A DNA stretch of 64,000 nt from contig NZ_BOMS01000017.1 of NCBI RefSeq assembly GCF_016862315.1, positions 27,675 through 91,674 of the forward strand, in the 5' to 3' direction. Under the pieces are notes generated by a model. That model worked only from the letters and a program-made list of their open reading frames with translations. It had not been told where the DNA came from and did not search any database. Each line of letters starts with the position of its first letter. Within the stretch, counting starts at the first letter, position 1. Source of the stretch: Actinoplanes palleronii. Its GTDB lineage: Bacteria; Actinomycetota; Actinomycetes; Mycobacteriales; Micromonosporaceae. This document shows positions 52,385 to 59,649 of the stretch, in pieces. Made by a program: the position numbers and the translations under genes.

Positions 52385-52416
52385 AAAAGCCCGTCCGCCG
52401 ATGCGGACGGGCTTTT
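52385..52416. terminator. Perfect bidirectional intrinsic terminator
   Basis: AAAAGCCCGTCCGC pairs perfectly with GCGGACGGGCTTTT around CGAT: a 14-bp stem with A and T runs on either side. It ends the whiB7 transcript on the plus strand and the ABC1 kinase transcript (ends at 52429) on the minus strand. Confidence 0.95.
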
Positions 52417-52428
52417 CCGTACGGATGG

Positions 52429-53775
52429 TCATGCGGCCGGCGCGAACCCCGGCAACCATTCCTCGAGGATCTCGCGATAGGGCGCCTCGGCCTCCAGCTG
52501 GCAGAGCACCCCGATCGACCCCAGCGTCACCCGATGGATCAGCAGGTACGACGGCGGCAGGTTGAGCTTGCGCCCGAGCTGGTACGCCGGTGACCGCGGA
52601 TTGGCGATCCGGGTCGCCTCCCCGCGCAGCCAGCTGCGGGTGAACTGGAACCGCGGCACCGCGACCGGCTCGATCATCGGGCGCAGGAACGCGAGCACCG
52701 CCTCCGCGTCGATCGACTCGTTCCGTTTGATGAAGCCCTCGTCGCGCAGCCCGTCCGCGACCCCGTCCGCGTCCGCGGCCAGGGCCAGCCGGACCAGGCG
52801 GCCGACCGGTTCCGGGTGGCCGTCGGGCAGGCGGGCCACCGCACCGAAGTCGATCACACCGAGGCGGCCGTCCGGGAGGATCCGGAAGTTGCCCGGGTGC
52901 GGGTCGGCGTGCAGCAGCCCGGCCCGGCCGGGCGCGGAGAAGTGCAGGATCGCCATCAGCCGACCGGCCTCGTCCCGCTCGGTCTTGGTGCCGTCGGCGA
53001 TCACGCTGGACAGCGGCCTGCCGTCGACCCACTCGGTGACCAGCACCCGGGGCGAGGCGGCCACCACCCGGGGCACGAAGATCTCCGGATCGTCGTGGTA
53101 CGCGGTGGCGAACGCGCGCTGGGTCTCCGCCTCCATCTCGTAGTCGAGTTCCTCGACCACGCGTTCGTGCAGCTCGGCCAGGAGCGGTTTGATGTCCATC
53201 CCGGGCTGGATGATCTTGAACATGCCGGCCAGCCGGGAGAGCTGCTTGAGGTCCGAGACCAGGGCCTCGCCGGCCCCCGGGTACTGCACCTTCACGGCGA
53301 CCGTGAGCAGTTTCGGTTTCGCGTTCTTCCGGGCCGGCGGCAGTTTCCAGACCGCCTGGTGCACCTGGCCGATGCTGGCGGCGGCGGCCGGGCTGTCGTC
53401 GAACTCGGCGAACCGGTCCCGCCAGTCCGGCCCGAGCTGCTCGGCGAGCGCCTTGTGCACGCTGGTCACCGGCATCGGCGGGGCGGCTTCCTGCAGCTTG
53501 GTCAGCGCCTGCCGATACGGCCCGGCCATCTCCTCGGGCATCGCGGCCTCGAAGACCGACAGTGCCTGGCCGAACTTCATCGCACCGCCCTTGAGCTGGC
53601 CCAGCACGCTGAACAGCTGCTCGGCGGTGCGCTGCTGGATGTCCGCGGAAATGACGTCGGCAGCTATCCCGACGGCCCGTTTGCCCAACCCCAGTGCAGC
53701 ACGGCCGGCGAAGCCGAGGGGCAGTGCGGCCAGCTTGGCGGTCCGGGAGGCCGCTCGCCGCGGTATGTCCGTCAC
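52429..53775 (-). CDS. ABC1/UbiB (AarF) family atypical kinase
   Basis: The 448-residue protein has the ABC1 kinase marks: the KxGQ motif in GGAMKFGQALS, the Ala-rich loop AAAASIGQVHQA, the lysine in LTVAVKVQYPG, and HADPHPGNF with GVIDFGAVARL. These proteins act as ATPases or kinases in lipid and quinone biology; the bacterial target is unknown. M. tuberculosis has an ABC1 gene (Rv3197) in the same place beside whiB7. It starts 78 bases from the ThiF-like gene, same strand. Confidence 0.93.
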   Translation of the reverse strand: MTDIPRRAASRTAKLAALPLGFAGRAALGLGKRAVGIAADVISADIQQRTAEQLFSVLGQLKGGAMKFGQALSVFEAAMPEEMAGPYRQALTKLQEAAPPMPVTSVHKALAEQLGPDWRDRFAEFDDSPAAAASIGQVHQAVWKLPPARKNAKPKLLTVAVKVQYPGAGEALVSDLKQLSRLAGMFKIIQPGMDIKPLLAELHERVVEELDYEMEAETQRAFATAYHDDPEIFVPRVVAASPRVLVTEWVDGRPLSSVIADGTKTERDEAGRLMAILHFSAPGRAGLLHADPHPGNFRILPDGRLGVIDFGAVARLPDGHPEPVGRLVRLALAADADGVADGLRDEGFIKRNESIDAEAVLAFLRPMIEPVAVPRFQFTRSWLRGEATRIANPRSPAYQLGRKLNLPPSYLLIHRVTLGSIGVLCQLEAEAPYREILEEWLPGFAPAA

Positions 53776-53853
53776 CAGATCATTGTGACCGACGCGCGGC
53801 CCTTCCTCTGCCCGTCGTCCATCGGTTTGCCAGCTTATGCGACAAAGGTTCGA

Positions 53854-54960
53854 TCAGGGACGCGGAAATCGGTACCCCCGGCGGTGACAGGAGCAACCCG
53901 GATGCGGCGGCCAGGCGCGGCGGCGGGTCCGGCCCGGCGCGGTGATCTCGATGGCCGCGCCCAGTGTCGCCGGGGTGCCGCCGTCCAGGAACTCCAGCAC
54001 CTCGGCGGTGGCCTGACCGGTAGCGCTCAGCACGGTGGCCACCGTGCAGGGCTCGGCCGCGTCCGGGCCGGGTGGTGCGGGTGAACCCGGCCAATCCGGA
54101 TCCCGCTCACGTCTGTGCAGCTCCAGGCAGTTCATGCAGGGTCCGCCGGTGGCCGGCACGAACGGTCCGACGATCGCCGCGCCGTCCCGGATCCGCACCG
54201 CGAGGTGCGGCTGACGACGGTTCGCATGTCCGGCAGCGACCAGGGCGGCGGGCTGCTCGTGGGCGAGCTGGACGACCAGGCTCACCGCGGTGCCGCGCCG
54301 GATCTCGCCGACCTGGGTGCCGGGCGCGGCCCGGACGATCGCGGCAGCCACCGCGCTGTGCAGCGGGCTGCCCAGATCTCCGGTGCGCAGGGCACTCCCG
54401 GCCAGGTCGCCCGGCCCGACCATGCCGGAGAGGTCCGGGCGCACGTGACCGACACCGGCCTCGGCCAGGGCGACCGCGATGGTGGCGCCGAGCCGTCCCC
54501 GGCCGGTCAGGACCACCCGGGCCGCGCGCCGGCGGCGCAGGGTGCGGGCCGGCGAGGCGAGCTCTGCGGCGGTCGGGAGGGCGCCGAACTGCTTGCCGCG
54601 GGCATCGAGCGCCAGGGCGGCGGCCTCACCGGTCAGGCGGTGTCGTTCGGCGCTGGGCAGGGTGGCCGGCAGCAGGGCCGTGGCGGGCAGCACCAGACCG
54701 GCCCGGTGCAGCGCGTCGAGCAGCTCGCGGGCCTGGTCGGGGGAGACGCCGAGCTCGGCCGCGTGCTGCAGGATCTGGCGTTCCGCCCGGTTGCCGTCGA
54801 GCAGGTCGAGGACCCGGGCCAGGCGCGGGTCGGGCAACTCCACCCGTACGGCGTGGGCCGGGTCCAGGCCGAGCTGCAACTCGACCGGCCCGCGCCAGAC
54901 CCGGGCGAGCCCCGGGATCAGGGTGGGCCGGGCCAGCGCGGGGCGGGGTGCGGGGGTCAT
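53854..54960 (-). CDS. ThiF/E1-like protein with degenerate nucleotide site (RiPP leader-binding-like)
   Basis: The 368-residue protein has an N-terminal winged-helix-like part (about 40-115) and a ThiF-type Rossmann domain with GRGRLGATIAVALAEAG. The zinc site is kept as CMNC and CSC. The usual Asp that follows in ThiF/MoeB enzymes is not in place, so adenylation is doubtful. Pipelines often label such proteins as RiPP (TOMM) precursor leader-binding. No YcaO or precursor peptide is nearby. A palindrome (54962-54978) directly precedes the ATG at 54960. Confidence 0.75.
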   Translation of the reverse strand: MTPAPRPALARPTLIPGLARVWRGPVELQLGLDPAHAVRVELPDPRLARVLDLLDGNRAERQILQHAAELGVSPDQARELLDALHRAGLVLPATALLPATLPSAERHRLTGEAAALALDARGKQFGALPTAAELASPARTLRRRRAARVVLTGRGRLGATIAVALAEAGVGHVRPDLSGMVGPGDLAGSALRTGDLGSPLHSAVAAAIVRAAPGTQVGEIRRGTAVSLVVQLAHEQPAALVAAGHANRRQPHLAVRIRDGAAIVGPFVPATGGPCMNCLELHRRERDPDWPGSPAPPGPDAAEPCTVATVLSATGQATAEVLEFLDGGTPATLGAAIEITAPGRTRRRAWPPHPGCSCHRRGYRFPRP

Positions 54961-54961
54961 G

Positions 54962-54978
54962 AGTGACAGGTTGTCACT
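54962..54978. promoter_or_regulatory. Palindrome directly upstream of the ThiF-like start
   Basis: AGTGACAGGTTGTCACT has perfect 6-bp arms around 5 bases. It abuts the ATG of the minus-strand gene, where it would overlap the ribosome site. A bound repressor or an RNA hairpin could limit translation. Confidence 0.45.
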
Positions 54979-55000
54979 GCAGGGCTGCGGAGTGAGTTGG

Positions 55001-55062
55001 TTATCCACAGCCCGGCGACGCACTCCGCAGGGTTATCCACAAGCAGAGTCGAGTTATCCACA
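55001..55062 (+). other. Cluster of three perfect DnaA boxes
   Basis: The consensus DnaA box TTATCCACA occurs at 55001-55009, 55033-55041 and 55054-55062, all in the same orientation, 32 and 21 bases apart. A weaker box, GAGTTATCC on the other strand, lies near 55082. None of the genes that normally flank oriC (dnaA, dnaN, rpmH, gyrB) is nearby, so this is a cluster outside the origin. It sits in the divergent-free gap between the ThiF-like gene and the small zinc-ribbon gene. Confidence 0.85.
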
Positions 55063-55121
55063 GCTGGGCGCAGGAAGTCCCGGATAACTCAACGTGGTGG
55101 GCCGGATACGGTTACGGCCCG

Positions 55122-55155
55122 CCGGGGAGGACGACCAGTCGGCCGGCCTCCCCGG
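55122..55155 (-). terminator. Hairpin after the zinc-ribbon gene
   Basis: CCGGGGAGG (55122-55130) pairs perfectly with CCTCCCCGG (55147-55155), with a 16-base loop. It lies 10 bases past the minus-strand stop at 55165. No U-run. Confidence 0.65.
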
Positions 55156-55164
55156 AAGCGCACC

Positions 55165-55329
55165 TCAAGAAGCCTTCGCCTTGCCCAGAATCCGGTTCAT
55201 CGTGGTCCCACAGACCGGGCACTTGCCCTTGGCCATGTTCATGCCGGTCTTGGAGACCGCCACTTCGCCCTGGAAGTCACGCTTCTCCTTGCACTTCACG
55301 CAGTAGCCGTTGTACGTGGTCTCGGCCAC
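55165..55329 (-). CDS. Small zinc-ribbon protein (DUF5679-like)
   Basis: The 54-residue protein (starting MAETTYNGYCVKCKEKRD) has two CxxC pairs, CVKC and CPVC, separated by 25 residues, as in a zinc ribbon, and a basic tail (NRILGKAKAS). GAGGAGG sits 4 bases before the GTG at 55329. Such proteins are common and highly conserved in actinobacteria; their role is unknown. It was found by reading the frame; its small size makes it easy to miss. DnaA boxes lie just downstream. Confidence 0.88.
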   Translation of the reverse strand: MAETTYNGYCVKCKEKRDFQGEVAVSKTGMNMAKGKCPVCGTTMNRILGKAKAS

Positions 55330-55838
55330 GGTTCCTCCTCGTTCGTGTCGTCGGCCGCTGGTCCCCGTGCCTGTTTCGCGGCGACGGGCGCGAACCTGTC
55401 TGCGGCGCCGGCCCGGTCAGCCGCCGCCCGCGAGATCCGCGGGATGGCGTCTGTGTGGCCACGTGGGTGTGGCCATCCCGTCCGGGGCGTGGACTTACCC
55501 AGGTCAGGCCGGTTCCATGTCAGCGCAGCGTCGGCGGTGTCACCGACGACGTGAGTGTGCCGGGAGGAAGTGCCCTTTTCGTACACGTTTGCCGGGACAC
55601 GCCGACGATTAGCTTCATAACGGCCCTAACGGGACGTGTAGGCCGAGTAGGCACCTGAGTCGACGATGGTCTAGGTTGACGGCTGTCTCAGATGTTGCGG
55701 CTGGGGAAAATTTTTTCGGGTATTTGCGGACGTAACGTGCATATCTCGTGACAGAGCTTCGGCGTACTCTTGCGGTGACCAGGGTCTCGCGGTTTAGCGT
55801 CTCAACGTGAACCCGAATCTGGGCCGCGCGAGCCGGTA
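55330..55838. other. Long intergenic region
   Basis: In these 509 bases a hairpin at 55441-55479 (GGGATGGC and GCCATCCC, with an internal GTGTGGCC repeat) stands out, as does an A/T-richer stretch at about 55700-55760 with GGAAAATTTTTTCGGG and TATTTGCGG. The region must carry the promoters of the divergent zinc-ribbon and YgjP genes. I see no gene in it. Confidence 0.5.
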
Positions 55839-56372
55839 ATGGCCCGCGTGCGCAAACCTGTCGTGGAAGTGCGGCGCAGTCAGCGTCGGCGCAGGACGGT
55901 GTCCGCGTATCGCGACGGGGAGCGCGTGGTCGTGCTCATCCCGGACCGGTTCTCGCGCGCCGAGGAGACCGAGTGGGTCGAGCGCATGCTCGCCCGCCTG
56001 GCCACCCGCGAGGAGCGCCTGCGGCACACCGACGCCGAGCTGCTCGCCCGCGCCCGCCGGCTCACCGCGCGGTACTACGCGGATTACGTCGACCTGGTCG
56101 CGCCGGCCAGCGTGCGCTGGGTGACGAACCAGAACGGCCGCTGGGGCTCCTGCACTCCGGACGACGCCTCCATCCGGATCTCGCACCGGATCCAGGAGAT
56201 GCCCGACTGGGTGGTCGACTACGTGCTCCTGCACGAGCTGGCCCACCTGATCGTGCCCAGCCACAACGCGCGTTTCTGGGAGCTGGTCAACCGCTTCCCC
56301 AAGGCCGAGCGCGCCCGCGGCTATCTCGAGGGCGTCTCCGCTGCCGGATCGTCGATGGTGCTGGCCGAATAA
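55839..56372 (+). CDS. YgjP/SprT-like zinc metallohydrolase (M48-like, DUF45)
   Basis: The 177-residue protein has the zinc motif HELAH (LLHELAHLIVPSHNARFWELV), with the later His likely the third ligand, and the N-terminal Arg-rich strand region. The phrase NQNGRWGSCTPDDASIRISHRI is typical of the YgjP/UTP-pyrophosphatase-like family, whose substrate is unsettled. There is no signal peptide. It is divergent from the zinc-ribbon gene and 66 bases from the next gene. Confidence 0.9.
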   Translation: MARVRKPVVEVRRSQRRRRTVSAYRDGERVVVLIPDRFSRAEETEWVERMLARLATREERLRHTDAELLARARRLTARYYADYVDLVAPASVRWVTNQNGRWGSCTPDDASIRISHRIQEMPDWVVDYVLLHELAHLIVPSHNARFWELVNRFPKAERARGYLEGVSAAGSSMVLAE

Positions 56373-56438
56373 CCCCCACTGCCTTTTTCGGTACGCCGTG
56401 AGCGCGGCCGGTCGTACCGAGGTGCGTACTGTGACGCT

Positions 56439-57035
56439 GTGACGCGGCGTGTAGTGGTGATGATGCTGGTCCCGGTGCCGTGGAGCCCGCCAGGAGTCGC
56501 CCTGCCCGCGTGGCGTGCCGCGCTGGCCGAGGACCTGGCCGACCTGCTCGCCCGCCTGGCACAGGCCGAGGCCGCGATCGCCGCCACCCCGGCCGACCGG
56601 GAGCTGGCCGAGGAGATCGCCTGGCCGGGCATGCGGATCTACGAGATTCCGCAGCTCACCGTGCTGCCGGTGCTGCGTGCCGCCGCCGCGGACGGGTTCG
56701 AGCAGGCCGCCGTGATCGCCGCGGACGCGCCGGACGTGCCCGGCATGATCCTGGGCAAGCTGCTGAGCCCGCTGGAGAACAAAGCCGTCGCGGTCGCACC
56801 GGGCGGCCCCGGCGGCGGACTGCTGGGCATGGCCACCAGCCTGCCCGCGCCGGATTGGCTCGCCGACCACGACCTGGACACCGGTTCGGCGCAGCTGCTG
56901 CGCCGGACCGCCCCGGCGCCAGGGGAGGTCACCTCGACCCCGATGTGGCGCCGGATGCGCGGCCCGGGCGACCTGGCGACACTTGACGTCGCCCTGGAGG
57001 GCTGGGACAACACCCGCGCCCTGCTGGGCGGCTAG
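56439..57035 (+). CDS. Conserved hypothetical protein, glycosyltransferase A-like
   Basis: The 198-residue protein has a hydrophobic opening (MTRRVVVMMLVPVPWSPPG), a helical part with ADREL, and the phrase AAVIAADAPDVPGMILGKLL. AADAPDVP resembles the acidic metal-binding stretch of nucleotidyl/glycosyl-transferase A (CofC, DUF2064) proteins. The match is weak and I would not assign a substrate. The GTG at 56439 has no ribosome site. It follows the YgjP gene and may share its promoter. Confidence 0.7.
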   Translation: MTRRVVVMMLVPVPWSPPGVALPAWRAALAEDLADLLARLAQAEAAIAATPADRELAEEIAWPGMRIYEIPQLTVLPVLRAAAADGFEQAAVIAADAPDVPGMILGKLLSPLENKAVAVAPGGPGGGLLGMATSLPAPDWLADHDLDTGSAQLLRRTAPAPGEVTSTPMWRRMRGPGDLATLDVALEGWDNTRALLGG

Positions 57036-57160
57036 CCCCTTTCAGCGGCCAGCCCCTTCTTATTGTTCGGCCCGCCACCGGCTCGGTCCCGTCACGTGCT
57101 CGGTCCCGGGCACGGCTCGGCCCCGCCACCGGGCTCGGTGGCAGGGCCGATGTCGTCACG

Positions 57161-58432
57161 TCACTTCTTGTCGGTGTCCTCCGGGCCGGGCTCGTCCGCG
57201 CCGGGCTCGGGGTTGCTCTCCAGGCCCTCGAGCTCGCTGATGTCCCAGTCCGACTGACCGCGGGCGAAGACCTCCGGGTTGGCGAAGTCCTCGTCGGTGG
57301 GCAGCAGGTCGGGGTGGTCCCAGAGGCCGTCCCGGCCCTGGAAGCCACGCTGCTCGGTGACCGCCGTCCACAGGGCGCCGGCCTCGCGCAGCCGGCGTGG
57401 CCGCAGCTCCAGCCCGACCAGGGCGGCGAACGTCTGCTCGGCCGGGCCACCGGCGGCCCGGCGACGGCGGAACGCCTCGCCCAGCGCGGCCACCGACGGC
57501 AGCCGGTCACCGGCCGCGTCGTCGACCACGTGCCCGACCCAGCCCTCGACCAGGGCCAGCGCCGTCTCCAGACGGGCCAGACCGGCCTTCTGCTGCGGGG
57601 TGTCCTCGGGCGTGAAGATGCCCTCGAGCGCCATCGCCTGCATCGACTCCGGGTCGGTCGGGTCGACGCGGCTCATCGCCTCCTCGATCGCCTCCCGGTT
57701 CACCGTGATGCCGTTCGCATACGCCTCGACGGCGTTCAGCACGTGCGCCCGCAACCACGGGACGTGCCCGAAGAGTCGCTGGTGGGCCGCCTCGCGCAGG
57801 GCCACGTACAGCCGGACCTGGTCCTCGGGGAGTTCGAGGCCCTCGCCGTACGCCTTGATGTTGGCCGGAACCAGCGCGGCGGTGCCGGCCGGGCCGAGTG
57901 GGAGGCCGATGTCGCCGGCCGAGAGCACCTCGGCGGCGAGCTGGCCGAAGGCCTGACCGAGCTGCCCGCCGAAGAGCGCGCCGCCGAGCGTGGCGACCAT
58001 CGACTGCATCGGGCCGAGCTGGGCTCGGGCCTCCTCGGGGACCAGGTCGCCCATGGCGCCCACCATGCGGCCGGCGATCGGCTCGCACAGTTTCTTCCAG
58101 ACGTCCAGAGTGTTGTAGATCCACTCGTTGCGGTTCCAGGCGACCGCCTTGTGGATGCCACTGGGGAGCGCGCAGACCGGGTCGAGCCACAGGTCAGCCA
58201 GCCGGAGCGCCTCCTCGACCTGGTGGCGCTCATGCATGTTCACCGCCGGATCGCCACTCGCCGAGAGCTGGCTGGCGGCGACCTGGCGGGCCAGGTCCCA
58301 GTTGACCGGGCCGCTGCCGGGGGCAGCGAACATCTGCTGCAGCTGAGCCATGAACTGCTGCATCTGCTGCGGGTCGGAGGGGTCGGGCGGCTGCGCGCCC
58401 GGCAGGGAGAAGCCGAACGGGATATCAGGCAC
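57161..58432 (-). CDS. DUF2342 / zinc-dependent metalloprotease-like protein
   Basis: The 423-residue protein belongs to the actinobacterial DUF2342 family, seen next to the PDZ-protease and UPF0182 genes in mycobacteria (Rv3195). Markers are the Pro/Gln-rich N-terminus, MHERHQVEEALRLADLWLD, VPANIKAYGEGLELPEDQVRLYVALREAAHQRLFGHVPWL (REAAH in place of HExxH) and an acidic tail ending PEDTDKK. Catalysis is not proven. It is divergent from the PDZ-protease gene, 90 bases apart. Confidence 0.88.
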   Translation of the reverse strand: MPDIPFGFSLPGAQPPDPSDPQQMQQFMAQLQQMFAAPGSGPVNWDLARQVAASQLSASGDPAVNMHERHQVEEALRLADLWLDPVCALPSGIHKAVAWNRNEWIYNTLDVWKKLCEPIAGRMVGAMGDLVPEEARAQLGPMQSMVATLGGALFGGQLGQAFGQLAAEVLSAGDIGLPLGPAGTAALVPANIKAYGEGLELPEDQVRLYVALREAAHQRLFGHVPWLRAHVLNAVEAYANGITVNREAIEEAMSRVDPTDPESMQAMALEGIFTPEDTPQQKAGLARLETALALVEGWVGHVVDDAAGDRLPSVAALGEAFRRRRAAGGPAEQTFAALVGLELRPRRLREAGALWTAVTEQRGFQGRDGLWDHPDLLPTDEDFANPEVFARGQSDWDISELEGLESNPEPGADEPGPEDTDKK

Positions 58433-58522
58433 GTCCCCAACGGTACGCGCGAAACGCTCGTGGCGGACTGATGGAGGTGTCAGCTCAGAGAGAACTCAGA
58501 CAGGGTGGGTAGTCTCACGCGC

Positions 58523-59551
58523 ATGAGACGTCGCGGTGTCACCGTCATCCTGGGCGCCCTGGTAACCGCCCTGCTGGCCGCCGGTGTCATGATCGCGCCC
58601 CTGCCGTACGTGGCACTCAAGCCCGGCCCGACGGTGAACACGCTGGGCTCCGCCCAGGGCACCGAGGTGATCAAGGTGACCGGGGCGAAGACCTCCGAGT
58701 CGGCCGGCCAGCTCCGGCTCACCACGGTCAACGTGCAGTCGAAGGTCGAGCTGGTCCAGGCGATCCAGGGCTGGCTCAGCGGTGACGACGCGGTCGTGCC
58801 CCGCGAGCTGATCTACCCGCCGGACCGCAGCGAGGCGCAAGTCCAGGAGCAGAACGCGCAGGAGTGGAAACAGTCGCAGACCAGCGCCGAGACGGTCGCG
58901 CTGCGCGAGCTGGGCTACCCCGTGCAGACGTACGTGCGGAAGGTCACCGCCGGTGGCGCGGCCGTGGGCGTGCTCGAGGAGAACGACGTGATCACCGCGG
59001 TGAACGGCACCGCGATCACCGGCCCGACCCAGCTCACCCAGCTGGTCCGGGCCAAGCCGGTGGGCACCGCGCTGAGCGTCGGCTACACCCGGGCCGGCAA
59101 GAAGGCGACCGCGAAGGTCACCACGAAGGCCGGCGAGGGCAGCAGCACCCCGCGGCTGGGCATCGAGATCGACACCAAGCAGCCGCACCCGTTCACCATC
59201 AAGATCGACCTCGACAAGATCGGTGGACCGAGCGCCGGGCTGATGTTCAGTCTCGGGATCATCGACAAGCTCCGCGACGAGGACCTCACCGGCGGCAAGG
59301 TGATCGCCGGCACCGGCACCATCGACGACGACGGCAATGTGGGCCCGATCGGTGGCATCCCGCAGAAGCTCGTCGGCGCGAAGGAGGCCGGGGCGAAACT
59401 CTTCCTGGTCCCGAAGGACAACTGCGCGGAGGCCCTGCGCAACGCGGTGGCCGGCCTGCCGATGGCGAAGGTGGCCACGGTGGACGACGCGCTCACCGCC
59501 CTCAAGACGTTCACTGCCGGTGGCAGTCCGACGCCCTGTTCGGCATCGTGA
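58523..59551 (+). CDS. PDZ-Lon (S16) secreted protease, YlbL type
   Basis: The 342-residue protein has an N-terminal membrane anchor (about 9-30), then a PDZ domain (about 130-200, with GVLEENDVITAVNGTAITGP), and a C-terminal Lon catalytic domain. The catalytic Ser is in KIGGPSAGLMF and the Lys in KLVGAKEAGAKLFLVP. It acts outside the membrane. M. tuberculosis has the same pair (Rv3194c, Rv3193c) with the UPF0182 protein. The start ATG at 58523 is chosen for MRRRGVTVILG; the frame opens a little earlier. Confidence 0.93.
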   Translation: MRRRGVTVILGALVTALLAAGVMIAPLPYVALKPGPTVNTLGSAQGTEVIKVTGAKTSESAGQLRLTTVNVQSKVELVQAIQGWLSGDDAVVPRELIYPPDRSEAQVQEQNAQEWKQSQTSAETVALRELGYPVQTYVRKVTAGGAAVGVLEENDVITAVNGTAITGPTQLTQLVRAKPVGTALSVGYTRAGKKATAKVTTKAGEGSSTPRLGIEIDTKQPHPFTIKIDLDKIGGPSAGLMFSLGIIDKLRDEDLTGGKVIAGTGTIDDDGNVGPIGGIPQKLVGAKEAGAKLFLVPKDNCAEALRNAVAGLPMAKVATVDDALTALKTFTAGGSPTPCSAS

Positions 59552-59649
59552 TACCGGCCGTAACGGATCCGTTCTACCGCGTATCGAAGCTGGATAGGAC
59601 ATCGTAAGGTGAAACACCGGCCCGACGAAGTGTGGAGCCAACGTTGGTA

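Noticed and set aside
54961..55164. Chromosomal replication origin
   Set aside because: Only three perfect boxes in about 60 bases, no A/T-rich unwinding region next to them, and no dnaA, dnaN, rpmH or gyrB nearby. Actinobacterial origins have many more boxes between dnaA and dnaN.
53854..55329. RiPP (TOMM) biosynthetic cluster
   Set aside because: Only a ThiF-like protein is present; there is no YcaO, dehydrogenase, exporter or plausible precursor peptide. The 54-residue neighbour is a zinc ribbon.
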